This document shows, in pieces, positions 1 through 10,735 of a DNA stretch of 51,885 bases (positions are counted from its first letter, which is position 1; every line of letters begins with the position of its first letter). Source of the stretch: Acidobacteriota bacterium (lineage in GTDB: Bacteria > Acidobacteriota > Polarisedimenticolia > JAPUKU01). The position numbers were made by a program, and so were the translations under genes. Below the pieces are notes generated by a model. The model was not told the origin of the DNA. It was given only the letters and a program-made list of their open reading frames with translations, and ran no database searches. The stretch covers positions 1 to 51,885 of the forward strand of contig JAPUKU010000079.1 of assembly GCA_027295505.1 (NCBI GenBank). The letters run 5' to 3'.

Positions 1-1545
1 TCCCCTGCCCGTGAGCCGGGTCGGATCAGGAATGATGTCCGTAATTGCTATTACCGACTCGGTGACATCCTTGAAATCCTCGAATTCTGAGCCGTCGAAC
101 TCCGCAATGAGCAGCCGCAACCGCGGCTCGAAGGGCCCGTCCTTCTTGTAGACCATGACCGTCTCTCCCGAGATGGGAGAGGTGATGGTCAGCACCCGAC
201 ACAGGGTCGGGTCGCCGTCCGGCGAGGGGTCCACTCCCGGGGGCAGAGCCGGCTCCCCGTCCGTGAACTCACTGCCGCTGCAAATGGCTCCGCCTCCCTC
301 CGTGGAGAGAGAGTTACTCACCTCCAGGAGAATTCCTTCTCCGGAGCAGATGACTTCATCCTCGGTCGGACCGGCGGGAATCGCCATAAAGTTGACCGGA
401 AGCTGGCAGGTCAGGCCGGTGACGTCGGTGACAATGACGCTACCCTCAGCGTCGGAGCCGGAGATGTCCGGCGCAACCGTGAAGAGCGCCGTGAGGTCCC
501 CTACCTCAAAAGACTCGTCCACATCCAGGACCAGGTTGGTGGATGACTCGTCGAGCTCGATGGTGGCAATTCCATCATCGTCGGTCGTCGTGCCGGCCAC
601 CCCCACCGGATCGGTGATTGGGGCTCCCATGCAGACCGGCCGCTGTGGGCAGGGCGTGTCATAACCCAGGGCGGCGAGGCTGCTGCCACCGGTGGCCGAG
701 ACAACCCCAACGGGGGTGAAGAACCCGGTCAAGGTGTCGATCGTACCCAGGCGCCCGCCGATCGCCTCGCCGAACGCGCGCGACGATCCTCCGAGCAGGG
801 TTCCGTCGCATTCGAACTGCAGGCTGACAATGCCCCCGTCCGGAATCGATTCCTCAGTTTCGAGGATCGAGGTCACGAACGTCGCCGCGCCGGTCGTGGG
901 ATCGATCGTGTAGAGGCCGGGCGAGCCCGCAGCACCCCGCGCGTTCACAGCGCCCCACAGCACTCCGAATTCGTCGAAGGCGATCGCCTCCATGCCCTCG
1001 ATCGTGCACGACCCGGAGGCCGAAGTGCACTCGGTCTCAACTCCCGTACACGAACCGAACGGCCCGATTACGCTCGCCAGCCCGGTGGTCTTGTCCAGGA
1101 TCGCCAGATGGTCTGATCCGGTGCCGCCGTCGCCGGCAATGTTCACCGCCGCAAACAGGGTGCCGTCGGCCCTGAAGTCCAGACCGCCGATGGCCGCGAA
1201 CCCGAGGTTGGTATTTCCACACTCGGGATCCGCGATGCCCACGAGGGTCCACGCACCGGTCAGGGCACTCACCGTGTAGAGGTTCGGACTCCCCGATCCC
1301 TCACCGCCATAGATGATGCCGGTTGTCGGATCGACGGCGAGCGACGGCGTGGCGTTCACGCCAGAAGCCCCGACAACCATTCCAGCCCCGGTGAGCGGGT
1401 TCACGGTGATCGTGTCACCGTCTCCAGCGTTGGTTCCGTATAGCGTGCCCCGGCCCGGATCCGGGTAGACCGGCTGCATTGCGAGCACTGATACGCAGAA
1501 GATCGAAAAAATCCATATGCGCTTCGAGCTCTCGAACGAAATCAC
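1..1545 (-). CDS. Secreted propeller-like protein, partial (3' end missing)
   Basis: The frame is open from a GTG at 1545 to the left edge, giving 515 codons with no stop; the C-terminus lies outside the window. The GTG start is supported by a GGGGAGG ribosome site five bases upstream and by a promoter further up (1723-1751). The first residues (basic SSKR followed by a hydrophobic IWIFSIFCVSVLA stretch) look like a signal peptide. Then come at least four repeats with an LYTIDPTTGAATFV-like core, the pattern of beta-propeller blades that are annotated in many secreted bacterial proteins. After about residue 240 the sequence changes to acidic, Ser/Thr/Gly-rich beta segments. I do not recognise a catalytic motif. 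It is probably an exported or surface protein of unknown role. Confidence 0.75.
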   Translation of the reverse strand, partial: MISFESSKRIWIFSIFCVSVLAMQPVYPDPGRGTLYGTNAGDGDTITVNPLTGAGMVVGASGVNATPSLAVDPTTGIIYGGEGSGSPNLYTVSALTGAWTLVGIADPECGNTNLGFAAIGGLDFRADGTLFAAVNIAGDGGTGSDHLAILDKTTGLASVIGPFGSCTGVETECTSASGSCTIEGMEAIAFDEFGVLWGAVNARGAAGSPGLYTIDPTTGAATFVTSILETEESIPDGGIVSLQFECDGTLLGGSSRAFGEAIGGRLGTIDTLTGFFTPVGVVSATGGSSLAALGYDTPCPQRPVCMGAPITDPVGVAGTTTDDDGIATIELDESSTNLVLDVDESFEVGDLTALFTVAPDISGSDAEGSVIVTDVTGLTCQLPVNFMAIPAGPTEDEVICSGEGILLEVSNSLSTEGGGAICSGSEFTDGEPALPPGVDPSPDGDPTLCRVLTITSPISGETVMVYKKDGPFEPRLRLLIAEFDGSEFEDFKDVTESVIAITDIIPDPTRLTGRG

Positions 1546-1722
1546 GTGTGCCTCCCCCCCCCCGGGCAGATATGCGATCCGGGTTTTCGGCAAACCACCG
1601 GACGCCGATTCACACTACGGTGCCATTGCATCTGGAGGTGCGCGGAGAAGCCCCGGCGGGAGCCGACTCCGCAGATCCCATATGCAAGAGCGACTGATCA
1701 GACTAGTTTGAATGCGGGAGTT

Positions 1723-1751
1723 AGAATATGCGACCAACCCATTTATGTCAA
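1723..1751 (-). promoter_or_regulatory. Promoter for the secreted propeller-like gene
   Basis: On the minus strand a perfect TTGACA (1746-1751) is followed after 17 bases by TATTCT (1723-1728). Transcription would start near 1716 and give a leader of about 170 bases before the GTG at 1545. Confidence 0.6.
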
Positions 1752-1764
1752 AGGCTTTAATGCT

Positions 1765-4700
1765 TCAGGGCTGAAGGATGGAGCGCAACCGGGCCACATC
1801 CTCCGGGCGGCTGGAGGCCTGGAAAATGGCCTCGGCGTCGCGGGCGAAGGCAACCGTCTCCGCGCGGCCCAGGAAGTGCCGGGCCCGGGGTCCACTCAGA
1901 CGGCTGCGCATCTGTTCGAGCGGCTCGAGCGCCGCAGCATATTCGAGTGAAGCCCCTTCACGATTTCCCTGGGCTTCGAGAATCCGGGACGAGACATGGT
2001 AGGCCTGGAAGAGCTGATCGAGCTGCGACAGGCTCGCCGCAACCTTCTTGGCCTTCTCGATCTCCTCGGTAGCCTGTTCGGCGCGCCCTGATTCCAGGAG
2101 AAGCCGCGCCCTGGCGATGCGCCCCGGGGCGAGCAATGGCTCGAGACCGGCGGTCTTCGCTTCCTGCACCAGCCGTTCCAGATCATCCGTCGAGCGGCGG
2201 GAGATCGCCTCCTGCAGATTTGCCTGGAGCTGCAGCCTGTAATCCCTGGACGACTCCGCCGCCTGCAGCGCCTGCCGCAGGACGTCCACCGCCTCCGTCT
2301 GCCGGGACAGGCTCCCCAGAAGAACCCCCTGGTTCAGCGACGCTTCCGAGAGGATTGCCGCGTTCTCCATCTCACGCGCCAGGTCGACCGCCTCCTGCAG
2401 GGCCTCCCCTGCCCCCGCGTGGTCGCCGAGCTTGCGGCGCACGCTCCCGAGGAAGGTCAGGCACATGGCGAGTTGCTGCCGATCGTTGATTTCCCTTGCC
2501 GTCGCCACAGCTTCCTCGAGAAGTGACAGCGCGGCACCATAGTTCCCCTGATCTTCGTGGATGTTGGACAGGTTGGCCGCGAAGACAAGTCCTGCAGTCC
2601 TTTCCCCGGTGCGTTCTGCGAGCGCCTGGCCTTCGAGATAGTATTTCAGGGCCTCGTCGTAGCGTCCCTGCAGCTGTTCCACGATGCCGATATCGATCAG
2701 GGAGTTTATGATCTCCATCGAGTCACCGATCTCACGCCGGCGCTGTAACGCCTCCTTGAGAAAGAAAAATCCCTCGACGTACCGGCCCAGCACCACGTTC
2801 GTGTAACCGATGTTGCTGAAATTTCGCGCCAGGATCGCCTCGTTCCCCGCCTCCCGGACGATCCTCAGGCTCTCTTGATACGCCTTCAGCGCCATTTCCG
2901 GCCGCCCCGCCGCGACGTATACATCTCCCAGGTTTGAGTAGTCCTCCGAGAGGCCGACCTGATCGCCGATCTCCTCCGAGATCTGCCGCGCATCTTCCAG
3001 GAGCGAGATCGCTTCGCCGTAGAGTCCCCCCACCACCTGGGTCATGGCCATGTTGGTCAGCGCAACGCTCACCCCCCGCCGGTCGCCCAGGCGCTCGCTG
3101 ATTTCGAAGGCCCGCCTGAAGTTGCGCAACGCCTCATCATCCTGCCCGAGCACCCGCTGCGTGCGTCCCAGGCCGGTATGGGCCGCGGCCTGTCCCTCTT
3201 CGTTGCTTCTCTCCACGTGGAGGGCGAGAACCAGGTTGAAGACAGACAGGGCCTCAGTCGATTTTCCCAGCTTGACCAGGAGACGTCCCCGTGTGAACTG
3301 GGCATCGGCAAACTTCGGATCGAGATCGGTCGCCCGGTCGAGCGATTCCAGAGCGGACTCGAGATTCCCGTTCTCCTCCTGGGCAAGGCCCAGATCGAAG
3401 AAAGCCTCCGCGTCGTTGGGCGCGAGCGCGCTGAGCTCCAGGTAGACAGCCTCGGCGCCGTCCCGATCGCCTTTCAGCCGCAGGCCGATGGCCCGGATCT
3501 TCATGGCCTCGTACGAGGAATCAGCGCCCAGCCCCGCAACCGCCCTATCTGCCTCCGCGAGCGCCTGTTCGTCGTACCCGAGCCGATCGTAGGCCTGCGC
3601 CAGGGCGGCGTGCGCGGCCGGGAATTCCTGATCGATCTCGAGAGCGGTCTTCAACGCCTCTTCGGCCTGCGTGAACTGGCCGTCCCTGAGGAGCGCGCGG
3701 CCTTCACTGTAGTGGCGCAGGGCATCGAGAGACCGGGTGCTGGTTTGCGTCCCGCCCCCGCCGCCCCAGAAACCTTCCGAGACACCCAGCCGGTCGCGAA
3801 TGCGATCGGCCAGCTCGTCCGCCATGGCGAAAAGGCTCTCCTCGCCCACTCCTTCAACCCGGATCGGCTGGAAACTTTCTCCCCCGGCCGCGCCAACCCG
3901 GAGCAACTTCGCCTCGATGCGATACTGATCTCCCGCTCTCATCAGCGATCCCGTGATGGCATTTTCCGCTCCGGCCAGCCCACCTATTCTGATGACCGAC
4001 GGAACCTGGGAGAGATCATCCGCGGTGAGCTGGAGCCCGGCGAGTAGCCGCTGAACACGCTCGTCAGGGATCAGGCGAAGAGCTTTCGTCCGCATCAGGT
4101 TCGATCGCACGAGGCCGGGAATGCCGTCGCCGATCCAGTCGTAGGCGGCGTCACCCGTCAGGTTCTGAAACGGCAGAAGGACCATGGATGCGGCGGGCAC
4201 CGTCATGCGGGGACCGGAGACCGGGAGCGAACGGTAGGCGATCACCGCGGCTGCCGTCAGGACGGCGACCACCACCAGGGGCGCCCACGTCTTGGGACGT
4301 GCCAGACGACGCCACTTCCCCGACGGGCGCTGGCGCTCGATGTCACCCAGGAGTTCCCGGGCGCTCTGATGCCTCACCTCTGGATCGCGATTCAGCGCTT
4401 TCGCCACCACGGCCGAGATCCAGCCCGGCAGATCCGGTCGTGACTGGCGCACGGTGGGAGCGTCCTTATGAACCCTCTGCATCATGGCAGAGAGAGGGTT
4501 CTCGGATTTGAACGGCAGCTTGCCCGTGAAGATCTCGTACATGATCAGACCCAGCGAGTAGATGTCGCTGCGCAGATCCGGTGGATCGCCTCGGGCCTGC
4601 TCCGGCGACATGTAGTCGACGGTTCCGAGGATCGCACCCGTTTCCGTCATCGTCGACCCACTCTCGAGCGAGCGCGAGATACCGAAATCAGCAATGTAGG

Positions 4701-5340
4701 GCGTGCCCTCCTGATCGATCAGAATGTTCTGGGGTTTCAGATCGCGGTGCACAACGCCAGCGTCATGAGCCGCCTGCAGCGCCTCACAGATCTGCCGCAG
4801 GAGCGGCATGGCCCGCTCCACCGGGATCGGTCCACCCTCCCGCAGCAGCTGCTTGAGGTTCTTGCCTTTCACGAAGTTCATCGAGATGAATCGCGTCCCA
4901 TCCGCCTCGCCAAGATCGTGAATACGCAGAACGTTCTTGTGGGTGATGCTGCTGGCCAGGAGGATCTCCCGCTTGAACCGCTCCAGAACCTCCGGCTGTG
5001 AAGTCATCTCGTTGCGGATGACCTTCAGGGCCACCCGGCGCTGAAGGTCATGATCGACGGCCTCGTAGACCGTCCCCATGCCCCCCTCGCCGAGAACGGC
5101 GACGATCTCGTAGCGCTTGCCGAGGCGGTGACCCGGCGGGAAGTTCTTGCGAACAGTCCCGTCACCCGCGGGGTGTGATAAAGGTCCAATGCTTTCGGTG
5201 GGGTTTTCGCCGGGGATGAAGGTCAGGGTGGCGCCTTCCCGGGAGGGTGGCGCTCCGGCACTTCCGGCAAGGGCGAGGCCGCAGGCTTCACACTTGTCCG
5301 CTCCGGCTTGGATCACGCGGCCACAGCGGGTGCAGTTCAT
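1765..5340 (-). CDS. Zinc-ribbon Ser/Thr protein kinase with TolB-like and TPR domains
   Basis: 1191 aa. An N-terminal zinc ribbon (CTRC at 3-6, CEAC at 17-20) precedes a PknB-type kinase domain at about 77-345: glycine loop LGEGGMG (83-89), Lys106, HRD (198-200), DFG (218-220) and an SPEQARG activation segment. The catalytic residues are all present, so it should be active. One transmembrane helix follows at about 352-368. After it comes a region resembling the TolB/FlgO-type N-terminal fold (LLPFQNLTGD...WIGDGI), then about a dozen TPR repeats to the C-terminus. The kinase should be cytoplasmic with the TPR part on the other side of the membrane, a layout common in Acidobacteriota and Myxococcota. 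It is monocistronic as far as seen, with its own promoter at 5422-5451. Substrate unknown. Confidence 0.92.
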   Translation of the reverse strand: MNCTRCGRVIQAGADKCEACGLALAGSAGAPPSREGATLTFIPGENPTESIGPLSHPAGDGTVRKNFPPGHRLGKRYEIVAVLGEGGMGTVYEAVDHDLQRRVALKVIRNEMTSQPEVLERFKREILLASSITHKNVLRIHDLGEADGTRFISMNFVKGKNLKQLLREGGPIPVERAMPLLRQICEALQAAHDAGVVHRDLKPQNILIDQEGTPYIADFGISRSLESGSTMTETGAILGTVDYMSPEQARGDPPDLRSDIYSLGLIMYEIFTGKLPFKSENPLSAMMQRVHKDAPTVRQSRPDLPGWISAVVAKALNRDPEVRHQSARELLGDIERQRPSGKWRRLARPKTWAPLVVVAVLTAAAVIAYRSLPVSGPRMTVPAASMVLLPFQNLTGDAAYDWIGDGIPGLVRSNLMRTKALRLIPDERVQRLLAGLQLTADDLSQVPSVIRIGGLAGAENAITGSLMRAGDQYRIEAKLLRVGAAGGESFQPIRVEGVGEESLFAMADELADRIRDRLGVSEGFWGGGGGTQTSTRSLDALRHYSEGRALLRDGQFTQAEEALKTALEIDQEFPAAHAALAQAYDRLGYDEQALAEADRAVAGLGADSSYEAMKIRAIGLRLKGDRDGAEAVYLELSALAPNDAEAFFDLGLAQEENGNLESALESLDRATDLDPKFADAQFTRGRLLVKLGKSTEALSVFNLVLALHVERSNEEGQAAAHTGLGRTQRVLGQDDEALRNFRRAFEISERLGDRRGVSVALTNMAMTQVVGGLYGEAISLLEDARQISEEIGDQVGLSEDYSNLGDVYVAAGRPEMALKAYQESLRIVREAGNEAILARNFSNIGYTNVVLGRYVEGFFFLKEALQRRREIGDSMEIINSLIDIGIVEQLQGRYDEALKYYLEGQALAERTGERTAGLVFAANLSNIHEDQGNYGAALSLLEEAVATAREINDRQQLAMCLTFLGSVRRKLGDHAGAGEALQEAVDLAREMENAAILSEASLNQGVLLGSLSRQTEAVDVLRQALQAAESSRDYRLQLQANLQEAISRRSTDDLERLVQEAKTAGLEPLLAPGRIARARLLLESGRAEQATEEIEKAKKVAASLSQLDQLFQAYHVSSRILEAQGNREGASLEYAAALEPLEQMRSRLSGPRARHFLGRAETVAFARDAEAIFQASSRPEDVARLRSILQP

Positions 5341-5421
5341 GGTTTCGGGCTACGAGGCTCGAGGATTCATCACTTCCGGGTCGGACGCACGAGCAAAATT
5401 CTAGCGCTAACGGTACCGTCG

Positions 5422-5451
5422 ATCGTAGCGGGAGGCACGAGCGTTGGTCAA
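5422..5451 (-). promoter_or_regulatory. Promoter for the kinase gene
   Basis: TTGACC (5446-5451), an 18-base spacer and TACGAT (5422-5427) on the minus strand. The leader to the ATG at 5340 would be about 75 bases. Confidence 0.5.
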
Positions 5452-5477
5452 GACTGCGCGATCGACACCCGGGTGAT

Positions 5478-8400
5478 TTACGTCTCGTATCCCAGGTTGG
5501 GAGACAGCCAGCGCTCGGCATCGGCCACGCTGAGCCCCGCACGCCGGGCGTAGTCCTCGACCTGGTCGCGTCCAATGCGGCCAATGCTGAAATAGCGTGC
5601 CTGGGGGTGGGCGAGATAGAGGCCGCTCACGCTGGCGGCGGGAAGCATCGCCAGATGCTCGGTCAGCGTGATTCCGACCGACTGAGCACCCAGCAGTTCA
5701 AACAGCGCACGCTTCGGCATGTGATCCGGGCAGGCCGGATAGCCAAAGGCCGGGCGGATGCCGCGGTATCTCTCTGCAATCAGGTCTTCCACACTCAGCT
5801 TCTCATCGGCGCCGTAACCCCATTCGCGGCGCCCGCGCTCGTGAAGACACTCTGCGAAGGCCTCGGCCAACCGGTCAGTCAGTGCCTTGACCATGATGGC
5901 ATGATAGTCGTCGTGGTCCTTTTCGTATCGTGCCACGAGCTCGTCGACGCCGAGACCGGCCGTGAGCGCAAATCCCCCCACATAGTCATGGAGTCCAGTA
6001 TCCGCTGAAGCCACGAAATCGGCGAGCGACACCAGCGGCTCATTCGACCCAGCGTCCCTCTGCTGGCGTAACATCGGGATCCGCAGCCGCTCCTGACGCC
6101 GGGAGTCGTCCTCGTACAGGACGATATCATCCCCCTGGCGCTCGGCCGGCCAGAATCCGTAAACGCCACGGGCCCGCACAGACCCTTCCTCCACGATTCG
6201 TTCCAGCAGGTTCTTTCCCTCCGCGTACAGATCGCGCGCCGCCTCGCCATAGCGCGGATGCTCGAGGATGGCCGGAAACTTTCCCTTGAGTTCCCACGCC
6301 GTGAAGAAGAAGGTCCAGTCGATGTATTCAGCAATCGTCTTTAGAGGAATGTCGTCCACCAGCCGCCGCCCGAGGAAGGATGGTTTGGAGACATCCTGCG
6401 GCCGCCATTCGATCTGCAGCCGCCTCTTCTGAGCCGCCGCATGAGGCACCAGCGGCCGCTCGCTCCTGGCCCGGTACTGGCTACGAAGATGCTCCTGCTC
6501 CTTCTGGACCTGCTTCACCAGTGGCTCGCGCTGCTTGGGATCCAGAAGCGCCGATACGACCCCGACGGCCCGCGATGCATCGAGAACATGAACGGTCGGT
6601 TCACCATATTCAGGGGCAATCTTGACCGCCGTGTGCAGTTTGCTGGTCGTGGCACCGCCGATCAGCAACGGCAGGTGGAAGTCTTGGCGCTTCATCTCCC
6701 GCGCCACGTGAACCATCTCGTCCAGCGACGGGGTGATCAGGCCCGAGAGCCCGATCAGATCGGCCTTGAGCTCCCGGGCCGTCTCCAGGATCTTACCCGC
6801 CGGCACCATGACCCCAAGATCGATAACCTCGTAGTTGTTGCAGCCCAGCACGACACCGACGATGTTCTTGCCGATGTCGTGCACGTCTCCCTTGACCGTG
6901 GCTGTCACGATGCGACCCCGTAGGGTCTGCTCGCCAGCCCGGGACTTCTCAGCCTCGAGGAACGGTTCCAGGTAGGCCACCGCCTTCTTCATGACCCGAG
7001 CACTCTTGACGACCTGAGGCAGAAACATCTTTCCGGCGCCGAAGAGATCTCCGACGATTGACATTCCCTTCATGAGGGGACCCTCGATCACCTGCAAAGG
7101 CCGGTCGGACTTCTTGCGTGCTTCCTCCGTATCCTCGACGATGTAATCGACGATGCCACGCACCAGTGCGTGCGACAGGCGCTCCTCCACGCTGGCCTCA
7201 CGCCAGGAGAGATCAACCTCGCGCTTCTTGCCTTCGCCACGCACTTGCTCAGCGAAAGACACCAGCCGCTCCGTGGCGTCAGGCCGACGGTTGAAGAGTA
7301 CATCTTCGATGTGCTCCAGAAGATCCTTCGGGATGTCCTCGTAGACCACAAGCTGGCCCGCATTGACGATCCCCATGTCCATGCCGGCCCGGATGGCGTG
7401 ATACAGGAATGCCGCGTGCATCGCCTCGCGCAGCCGGTCATTCCCTCTGAAAGAGAAAGACAGGTTCGACATTCCGCCGCTCACCTTGGCACCGGGACAG
7501 CGCTTCTTGATGATTCGCGTCGCCTCGATGTAATTGATGGCGTAGGCGTTGTGCTCCTCGATTCCGGTGGCCACAGGGAAGATGTTCGGATCCAGGATGA
7601 CGTCCTCGGGAGCGAAACCTGCTTTCTCGACCAGCAGCTTGTAGGCCCGCTCGCAGATGCCGACCTTGTGCTCGATGGTCGCCGCCTGACCGGTCTCGTC
7701 GAACGCCATGACGATAACCGCGGCCCCGAAGCGGCGCGCCTGTTTTGCCTGTTTCAGGAACTCCGTCTCGCCGGCCTTGAGGCTGATTGAATTGACGACC
7801 GCCTTACCCTGGACACAGCGCAGCCCCGCTTCGATCACCGACCAGCGCGAGCTGTCGATGACGATCGGCACCCGCGCGATCTCCGGCTCTGTGGCGATTA
7901 GGTTCAGGAAGGTGGTCATGGCTTTTTCGGACTCGAGCAAGCCCTCGTCCATGTTGACATCGATCAGGTTGGCGCCATTACGCACTTGATCCGCTGCCAC
8001 CTCGACGGCCGTCTGATAGTCATTCTTCTTGATCAGGTTGAGAAAGCGCCGTGATCCGGTAACGTTGGTGCGCTCGCCGATCATCACGAAGTTGGTGTCC
8101 GGCTGGATCACCATCGGTTCGAGACCTGAGTAGCGGCTGAGGTGCGAATCCCTCTCCGGGAGCTTGCGAGGGGGAAGCCCGGCGACCGCCTCGCTGATGG
8201 CGCGGATGTGGGCCGGCGTGGTACCGCAGCAGCCGCCGACCAGGTTCACCCACCCGTTCTGGGCGAACTCCCTGAGCAGTCGGGCCGTTGTCTCGGGCTT
8301 CTCGTCGTAGCCGCCGAAAGCGTTCGGAAGCCCGGCGTTCGGATAGCAGCTCACCGGCACGGGGCAAATGCGCTCGAACTCCTCCAGGAACTGGCCCATC

Positions 8401-9215
8401 TCCGTGGCTCCCAGCGAACAGTTGAGGCCCGCTGCGAGGGGGTGTGCGTGCTCGATTGAGATCCAGAAAGCATCGAGCGTCTGGCCCGACAGTGTGCGTC
8501 CGCTCATGTCGATGATGGTTCCCGAGATGATCAGCGGTACCCTGACCGATTTCTCCTCGAACACCTCCTCGATGCCAACGATGGCTGCCTTGGCGTTGAG
8601 GGTATCGAAGATGGTTTCGAGCAGGAGCACGTCCACGCCCCCGTCGAGGAGCCCCCGGGCCTGGTCGGCGTAAGCTTCACGAACCTCGTCGAATGTGACG
8701 GCGCGGAAGGCCGGATTGTTGACATCCGGAGACAGGGACAGGGTCTTGTTCATGGGTCCCATAGAACCCACTACGAAGCGTGGCTTTTCAGGAGTCCGCC
8801 GACTCCATTCCTCGCAGGCCTGGCGCGCCAGGGTCGCCGCCGCCCGATTGATTTCGCAGGCGAGATGTTGAAGGCCATAGTCGGCCTGCGAGATGGCGGT
8901 GGCATTGAAGGTGTTGGTGGAGATCAGGTCCGCACCGGCCTCGAGGTAGGCTCGGTGAATGTCGCTGACTATCTCCGGTCGAGTGAGGCAGAGGAGATCG
9001 TTGTTCCCCTTGAGATCGCTGGCGTGATCACGAAAGCGCTCACCCCGGAAGTCAGCTTCGTTAAGCTCATGGGCCTGGATCTCGGTACCCTTGGGGCCTT
9101 CGATCACCAGGATGCGCTGCGCGAGCAACTCTTTCAGTTGCGCTTCTGTCTTCTTGATCTCAATCTCCTCGAGTGTCCGTCGTTCCCGATGATTCCCGGG
9201 TGAAAGTTCAGCCAC
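5478..9215 (-). CDS. metH: Cobalamin-dependent methionine synthase
   Basis: 1245 aa, close to the usual length of the full four-module enzyme. It transfers a methyl group from 5-methyltetrahydrofolate through cobalamin to homocysteine. Modules in order: homocysteine-binding barrel (about 25-345) with zinc ligands in AGLNCSLG and GGCCGT; pterin-binding barrel (about 370-640, [13 protein letters not shown]); B12 cap and Rossmann domain with [11 protein letters not shown], whose His779 is the lower axial cobalt ligand; and a C-terminal S-adenosylmethionine-binding activation domain (about 920-1245) needed to rescue oxidised B12. Nothing is truncated. The start overlaps the end of metF by eight bases, so the three genes metV-like, metF and metH are one translationally coupled operon. 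Confidence 0.97.
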   Translation of the reverse strand: MAELSPGNHRERRTLEEIEIKKTEAQLKELLAQRILVIEGPKGTEIQAHELNEADFRGERFRDHASDLKGNNDLLCLTRPEIVSDIHRAYLEAGADLISTNTFNATAISQADYGLQHLACEINRAAATLARQACEEWSRRTPEKPRFVVGSMGPMNKTLSLSPDVNNPAFRAVTFDEVREAYADQARGLLDGGVDVLLLETIFDTLNAKAAIVGIEEVFEEKSVRVPLIISGTIIDMSGRTLSGQTLDAFWISIEHAHPLAAGLNCSLGATEMGQFLEEFERICPVPVSCYPNAGLPNAFGGYDEKPETTARLLREFAQNGWVNLVGGCCGTTPAHIRAISEAVAGLPPRKLPERDSHLSRYSGLEPMVIQPDTNFVMIGERTNVTGSRRFLNLIKKNDYQTAVEVAADQVRNGANLIDVNMDEGLLESEKAMTTFLNLIATEPEIARVPIVIDSSRWSVIEAGLRCVQGKAVVNSISLKAGETEFLKQAKQARRFGAAVIVMAFDETGQAATIEHKVGICERAYKLLVEKAGFAPEDVILDPNIFPVATGIEEHNAYAINYIEATRIIKKRCPGAKVSGGMSNLSFSFRGNDRLREAMHAAFLYHAIRAGMDMGIVNAGQLVVYEDIPKDLLEHIEDVLFNRRPDATERLVSFAEQVRGEGKKREVDLSWREASVEERLSHALVRGIVDYIVEDTEEARKKSDRPLQVIEGPLMKGMSIVGDLFGAGKMFLPQVVKSARVMKKAVAYLEPFLEAEKSRAGEQTLRGRIVTATVKGDVHDIGKNIVGVVLGCNNYEVIDLGVMVPAGKILETARELKADLIGLSGLITPSLDEMVHVAREMKRQDFHLPLLIGGATTSKLHTAVKIAPEYGEPTVHVLDASRAVGVVSALLDPKQREPLVKQVQKEQEHLRSQYRARSERPLVPHAAAQKRRLQIEWRPQDVSKPSFLGRRLVDDIPLKTIAEYIDWTFFFTAWELKGKFPAILEHPRYGEAARDLYAEGKNLLERIVEEGSVRARGVYGFWPAERQGDDIVLYEDDSRRQERLRIPMLRQQRDAGSNEPLVSLADFVASADTGLHDYVGGFALTAGLGVDELVARYEKDHDDYHAIMVKALTDRLAEAFAECLHERGRREWGYGADEKLSVEDLIAERYRGIRPAFGYPACPDHMPKRALFELLGAQSVGITLTEHLAMLPAASVSGLYLAHPQARYFSIGRIGRDQVEDYARRAGLSVADAERWLSPNLGYET

Positions 9216-10173
9216 TCACCGTCTTAACAGCCGGGGTCGGCCGGGGAAGCAAGCCGGAGGCCTCGACCACCCGACCAATGACCTCCTCCCATTTGATGGC
9301 GATGAGATGGATTCCCGCCACGCCCCGGATCTCCCTGAGGGCCTGCACGGTTTCAGTAGCGATACGGATTCCTTCTTCCACCTGATCCTCTTTCCTGACA
9401 TGCTGCTCCATGCGCTTGATGATTTCGATCGGAACATCGATCCCGGGCACATGATCCCGCATGTAGTGGACCGCTCGGGCGGAGCGGCAGATGGCCACCG
9501 ACGGCAGGATGAACACTTTTTCCAGCAAACCAAGATCCTCCACCCGTTTCATGAACTCCCTCAGGCGGGGCAGGTTGTAGACGATTTGCGTCTGGATGAA
9601 TTCTGCGCCAGCCTCGACTTTCTTGCCGAGGCGCAGGGGACGGAAATCGTGCGGTGGCGCGAATGGGTTCGCGACAGCACCAATGAAATACTCCGGCGGG
9701 TGCGTCAGCTTGCGACCGCTCAGATACACTCCCTGGTCCCGAAGCATCGCGGCCACCCTCAGCAGGTGCATCGAGTCGAGATCCCACAGCGGCATGGCGT
9801 CCGGATGGTCACCGACGGAGACATCATCACCTTGCATCAGAACCAGGTTACGCACACCCAGCGACGCGGCGCCCAGGATGTCCGCCTGCAACCCTAGCCG
9901 GTTGCGGTCCCGGCACGAGAACTGCGTGATCGGCTCGAGACCGTTGTCAATCAGCAACCGTGACGCGGCTAGCTGGCAGAGATGTGGATGGGCGGTGGCG
10001 TTGTCGGTGCAGTTGATCGCGTCGACGTAACCCTGCAGTGGTTCACACGCCTTCCGGACTGAATCCGGATCAGCACTGTCGATCGTCCGCAGCTCGCAGG
10101 TGACCACAAACTTACCACCACGCAGCAGCCTTTCGAGATGGCTACGACTGCCCTTTCCTGTAGTTTCCGTCAT
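9208..10173 (-). CDS. metF: Methylenetetrahydrofolate reductase
   Basis: 321 aa. A TIM-barrel reductase that makes 5-methyltetrahydrofolate, the methyl donor for the metH product downstream. Family signatures include the N-terminal FVVTCEL strand, [24 protein letters not shown] and the [17 protein letters not shown] region. It is slightly longer than Escherichia coli MetF and closer to the forms found beside a MetV-like subunit in acetogens and related bacteria. It starts inside the end of the upstream MetV-like gene (four-base overlap) and ends inside metH (eight-base overlap). The electron donor cannot be read from sequence; the MetV-like partner suggests a hetero-oligomeric complex rather than a simple NADH enzyme. 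Confidence 0.93.
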   Translation of the reverse strand: MTETTGKGSRSHLERLLRGGKFVVTCELRTIDSADPDSVRKACEPLQGYVDAINCTDNATAHPHLCQLAASRLLIDNGLEPITQFSCRDRNRLGLQADILGAASLGVRNLVLMQGDDVSVGDHPDAMPLWDLDSMHLLRVAAMLRDQGVYLSGRKLTHPPEYFIGAVANPFAPPHDFRPLRLGKKVEAGAEFIQTQIVYNLPRLREFMKRVEDLGLLEKVFILPSVAICRSARAVHYMRDHVPGIDVPIEIIKRMEQHVRKEDQVEEGIRIATETVQALREIRGVAGIHLIAIKWEEVIGRVVEASGLLPRPTPAVKTVSG

Positions 10174-10601
10174 GACGGTTTCGAGCGCTCCTGGGCCGCG
10201 GCTCTCCAGCCTTCAGGTACCTGCTGATCCCTTCCGCTCACCAGGTTTTCCCACGATGAAGTTTCCTTCAGCCGCCAGTCAACCGGTGGATTCAGGCGCT
10301 TCATGTGATCTCGCCACAGGGGCAGCTTGCGTGAGCGCTGCCATGCCTGAACCCAGACACATGGCTTGTCCTTAAAGACCTCGCAGTTGCCGTCCACCAG
10401 TACGCCCCCGCACGGACCATTGCGCAGGTTCTTCGGGCAGCGCATGGGACAGGTCATGCCTGTGGAGTGGAGGATGCACTGTCCGCACATCCGGCAGTCA
10501 AAAAGGCTTTCCTTGATCGCCTTCTCGACCACCAGCAGTGCCCTGCGCCAGCCCTTCGGCTCCTGAACAGCGAGGGACTTCCTTTCCGTCGCCGCTGCCA
10601 T
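10170..10601 (-). CDS. MetV-like methylenetetrahydrofolate reductase C-terminal/zinc-binding protein
   Basis: 143 aa. A run of cysteines (CRMCGQC, TCPMRCPK, GPCGG, DGNCEVF, KPCVW) matches the small domain known as the MTHFR C-terminal family (PF12225), represented by MetV of acetogens and usually encoded next to metF. In MetV systems it forms a complex with MetF and binds a metal or Fe-S cofactor; that it does so here is inference. It is the first gene of the metV-like/metF/metH operon and overlaps metF by four bases (ATGA). The 134-base upstream region shows no riboswitch I can recognise. Confidence 0.85.
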   Translation of the reverse strand: MAAATERKSLAVQEPKGWRRALLVVEKAIKESLFDCRMCGQCILHSTGMTCPMRCPKNLRNGPCGGVLVDGNCEVFKDKPCVWVQAWQRSRKLPLWRDHMKRLNPPVDWRLKETSSWENLVSGRDQQVPEGWRAAAQERSKPS

Positions 10602-10658
10602 TATCTCCAGCTACCTCGCAGATACCGGATCAGATTCGACCTCCGCGGGCCGCGCCAT

Positions 10659-10674
10659 CCGTGCCACGGCACGG
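10659..10674. repeat. Inverted repeat upstream of the methionine operon
   Basis: CCGTGCC and GGCACGG separated by two bases, about 60 bases upstream of the MetV-like start. It could be an operator or a small leader hairpin. No convincing promoter boxes are paired with it. Confidence 0.35.
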
Positions 10675-10735
10675 GGCCTGTCGTCGAGACCTATCTCGGT
10701 GGAAGGAAATGCCTTTCCCTGAGGTTGGGGACGAA

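Noticed and set aside
3178-4047. Open frame of 289 codons opposite the kinase TPR region
   Set aside because: No domain; the minus strand encodes clear TPR repeats there.
10602-10735. Possible SAH, SAM or cobalamin riboswitch before the methionine operon
   Set aside because: Only 134 bases, and I do not see the conserved core of any of these riboswitches; only a short inverted repeat.
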